From contig JAUWCF010000076.1 in the NCBI GenBank assembly GCA_030609445.1, positions 1-5,728 of the forward strand: a stretch of 5,728 nucleotides of DNA. The letters are read 5' to 3'. The notes under the pieces were generated by a model. That model searched no databases. It was not told where the DNA came from and was given only the letters and a program-made list of their open reading frames with translations. This stretch comes from Thermoplasmatota archaeon (GTDB taxonomy: Archaea > Thermoplasmatota > E2 > DHVEG-1). The position numbers and the translations under genes are program-made. This document shows positions 5,023 to 5,728 of the stretch, one piece after another (position 1 is the stretch's first letter; each line of letters opens with the position of its first letter).

Positions 5023-5728
5023 TTATCCTACTATTGCTCTTAGACATATAAAAATTGCTGCTGATGTTGCTGCCGCAATAGGAACTGTCAACAGCCATGA
5101 CATAATAATTTTTTTAATTACACTCAGATCAATGGCTTCAAGACCACGTGCAAGTCCAACGCCTATAACTGCTCCAACAACGGTATGTGATGTAGAGATA
5201 GGTAAACCAAGTTTTGATGCGATAAGAACGGTTGTTGCTGCACCAAAATCAACAGAAAATCCTCTTGTATTTGTAAGACTTGTGATTCTCCCTCCAACTG
5301 TTTTCATAACACGTCTACCCCAAGTCATGCAACCAAAAGATATACCAATTCCACCAAGAGCTAAAATCCATGTTGGTACGTTTACCTGATCGCTAATAGA
5401 TAAACCTTGTGCAAGTGGAATAATAGATGCAATGGGGCCTATAGCATTTGCTACATCATTTGCTCCATGAGCAAAAGCAACATAACATGATGTTCCAACC
5501 TGTAGTTTTCTAAAAATACTTTCAACAGTGGAATAATCGTCAGGGCCTTTCTCTTCAACCTTCCTGAGCAATATAATACCAATTATTGCAACAATAATTG
5601 CTACAAAACATGCAATACAGAGTCCTTGGATATCAGAAATATCATGGTTTTTGCTAAGAGATGTCTTTAAAAACAATGACGAAACAATAAGAAAAGCTGT
5701 AAAACCAAAAATAATTGGTCCTATAATC
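5023..5728 (-). CDS. pit: PiT-family inorganic phosphate permease, C-terminal part (gene runs off the right edge)
   Basis: Integral membrane permease of the PiT (PF01384) family, which imports inorganic phosphate, or metal-phosphate complexes, driven by an ion gradient. The frame is open to the window edge, giving 234 C-terminal residues; the TTG at 5676 is not a credible start because 17 sensible codons (including GPIIFGFTAF, part of a membrane helix) precede it. Seen: the family signature GANDVANAIGP at 5434-5466, which in this internally duplicated family recurs in the second half of the protein, and the second conserved block GLPISTSHTVVGAVIG, about 45 residues from the C-terminus. Hydrophobic helices lie at the start of the visible part, just before the polar EEKGPDDYST linker, around the signature, and at the C-terminus. 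The N-terminal repeat is missing only because of the window edge. It ends 16 bases before the DUF47 start, the usual pit-accessory pairing. Family assignment is firm; ion (H+ or Na+) and exact substrate cannot be read from the sequence. Confidence 0.95.
   Translation of the reverse strand, partial: IIGPIIFGFTAFLIVSSLFLKTSLSKNHDISDIQGLCIACFVAIIVAIIGIILLRKVEEKGPDDYSTVESIFRKLQVGTSCYVAFAHGANDVANAIGPIASIIPLAQGLSISDQVNVPTWILALGGIGISFGCMTWGRRVMKTVGGRITSLTNTRGFSVDFGAATTVLIASKLGLPISTSHTVVGAVIGVGLARGLEAIDLSVIKKIIMSWLLTVPIAAATSAAIFICLRAIVG

Noticed and set aside
5132..5389. Plus-strand open frame of 85 codons inside the PiT gene
   Set aside because: It is antisense to the conserved C-terminal PiT block; the Pro/Arg-rich peptide is what the reverse strand of small-residue helices gives.
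5674..5676. TTG as the start codon of the PiT gene
   Set aside because: The frame continues to the window edge with membrane-helix residues typical of PiT, and the N-terminal repeat must lie outside the window.
1..5728. CRISPR array, tRNA, rRNA, riboswitch, insertion sequence or defence genes
   Set aside because: No spaced repeats, no tRNA-like or rRNA-like sequence, no transposase motifs and no long non-coding stretch were seen; nearly all the window is phosphate transport coding sequence.

Overview
The window holds one uninterrupted set of seven phosphate-uptake genes, all on the minus strand, so the text reads from high to low coordinates. In transcription order they are: a PiT-family phosphate permease (its 5' part lies beyond the right edge), a DUF47/PhoU-like PiT accessory protein, PstS, PstC, PstA, PstB and PhoU. 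About 150 bases at the left edge hold no gene that can be identified.

The DNA is AT-rich. Most genes have clear Shine-Dalgarno sites of the GGAGG or GGTG type. The pairing of PiT with a DUF47 protein, a PstS with an N-terminal hydrophobic segment but no lipobox cysteine, and TATA-like boxes before pstS together suggest an archaeon, possibly euryarchaeal or Thermoplasmatota-like. This is inference; an AT-rich bacterium is not excluded, and no rRNA or other lineage marker is present.

Layout: positions 5728-5023 encode the C-terminal 234 residues of the PiT permease. After 16 bases comes the DUF47 gene (ATG at 5006, stop at 4308). The only real gap inside the cluster (4236-4307, 72 bases) separates this pair from pstS and carries TATA-like sequences and a 10-base palindrome, so pstSCAB-phoU may have its own promoter. 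From pstS to phoU the genes are packed tightly: pstS and pstC share an ATGA overlap, pstC and pstA are 2 bases apart, pstA and pstB (with the corrected start) 5 bases apart, and pstB and phoU 14 bases apart. The ribosome binding sites of pstC, pstA and pstB lie inside the end of the preceding gene, which points to coupled translation.

Function: PstS captures phosphate outside the membrane, PstC and PstA form the channel, PstB drives it with ATP, and PhoU is the usual negative partner of this transporter. PiT is an ion-coupled, normally lower-affinity route, and the DUF47 protein is its usual neighbour. The cluster therefore joins two phosphate uptake routes, each with its own PhoU-fold partner. 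No PhoR/PhoB-type kinase or response regulator and no recognisable transcription factor is present.

I do not see a wholly new system. The points worth following are the joined arrangement, three start-codon decisions (two GTG codons that are really parts of ribosome binding sites, and one GTG that is a true start), an altered first metal-site motif in PhoU, the promoter region before pstS, and a GC-rich palindromic patch with a short tandem repeat at the left edge.
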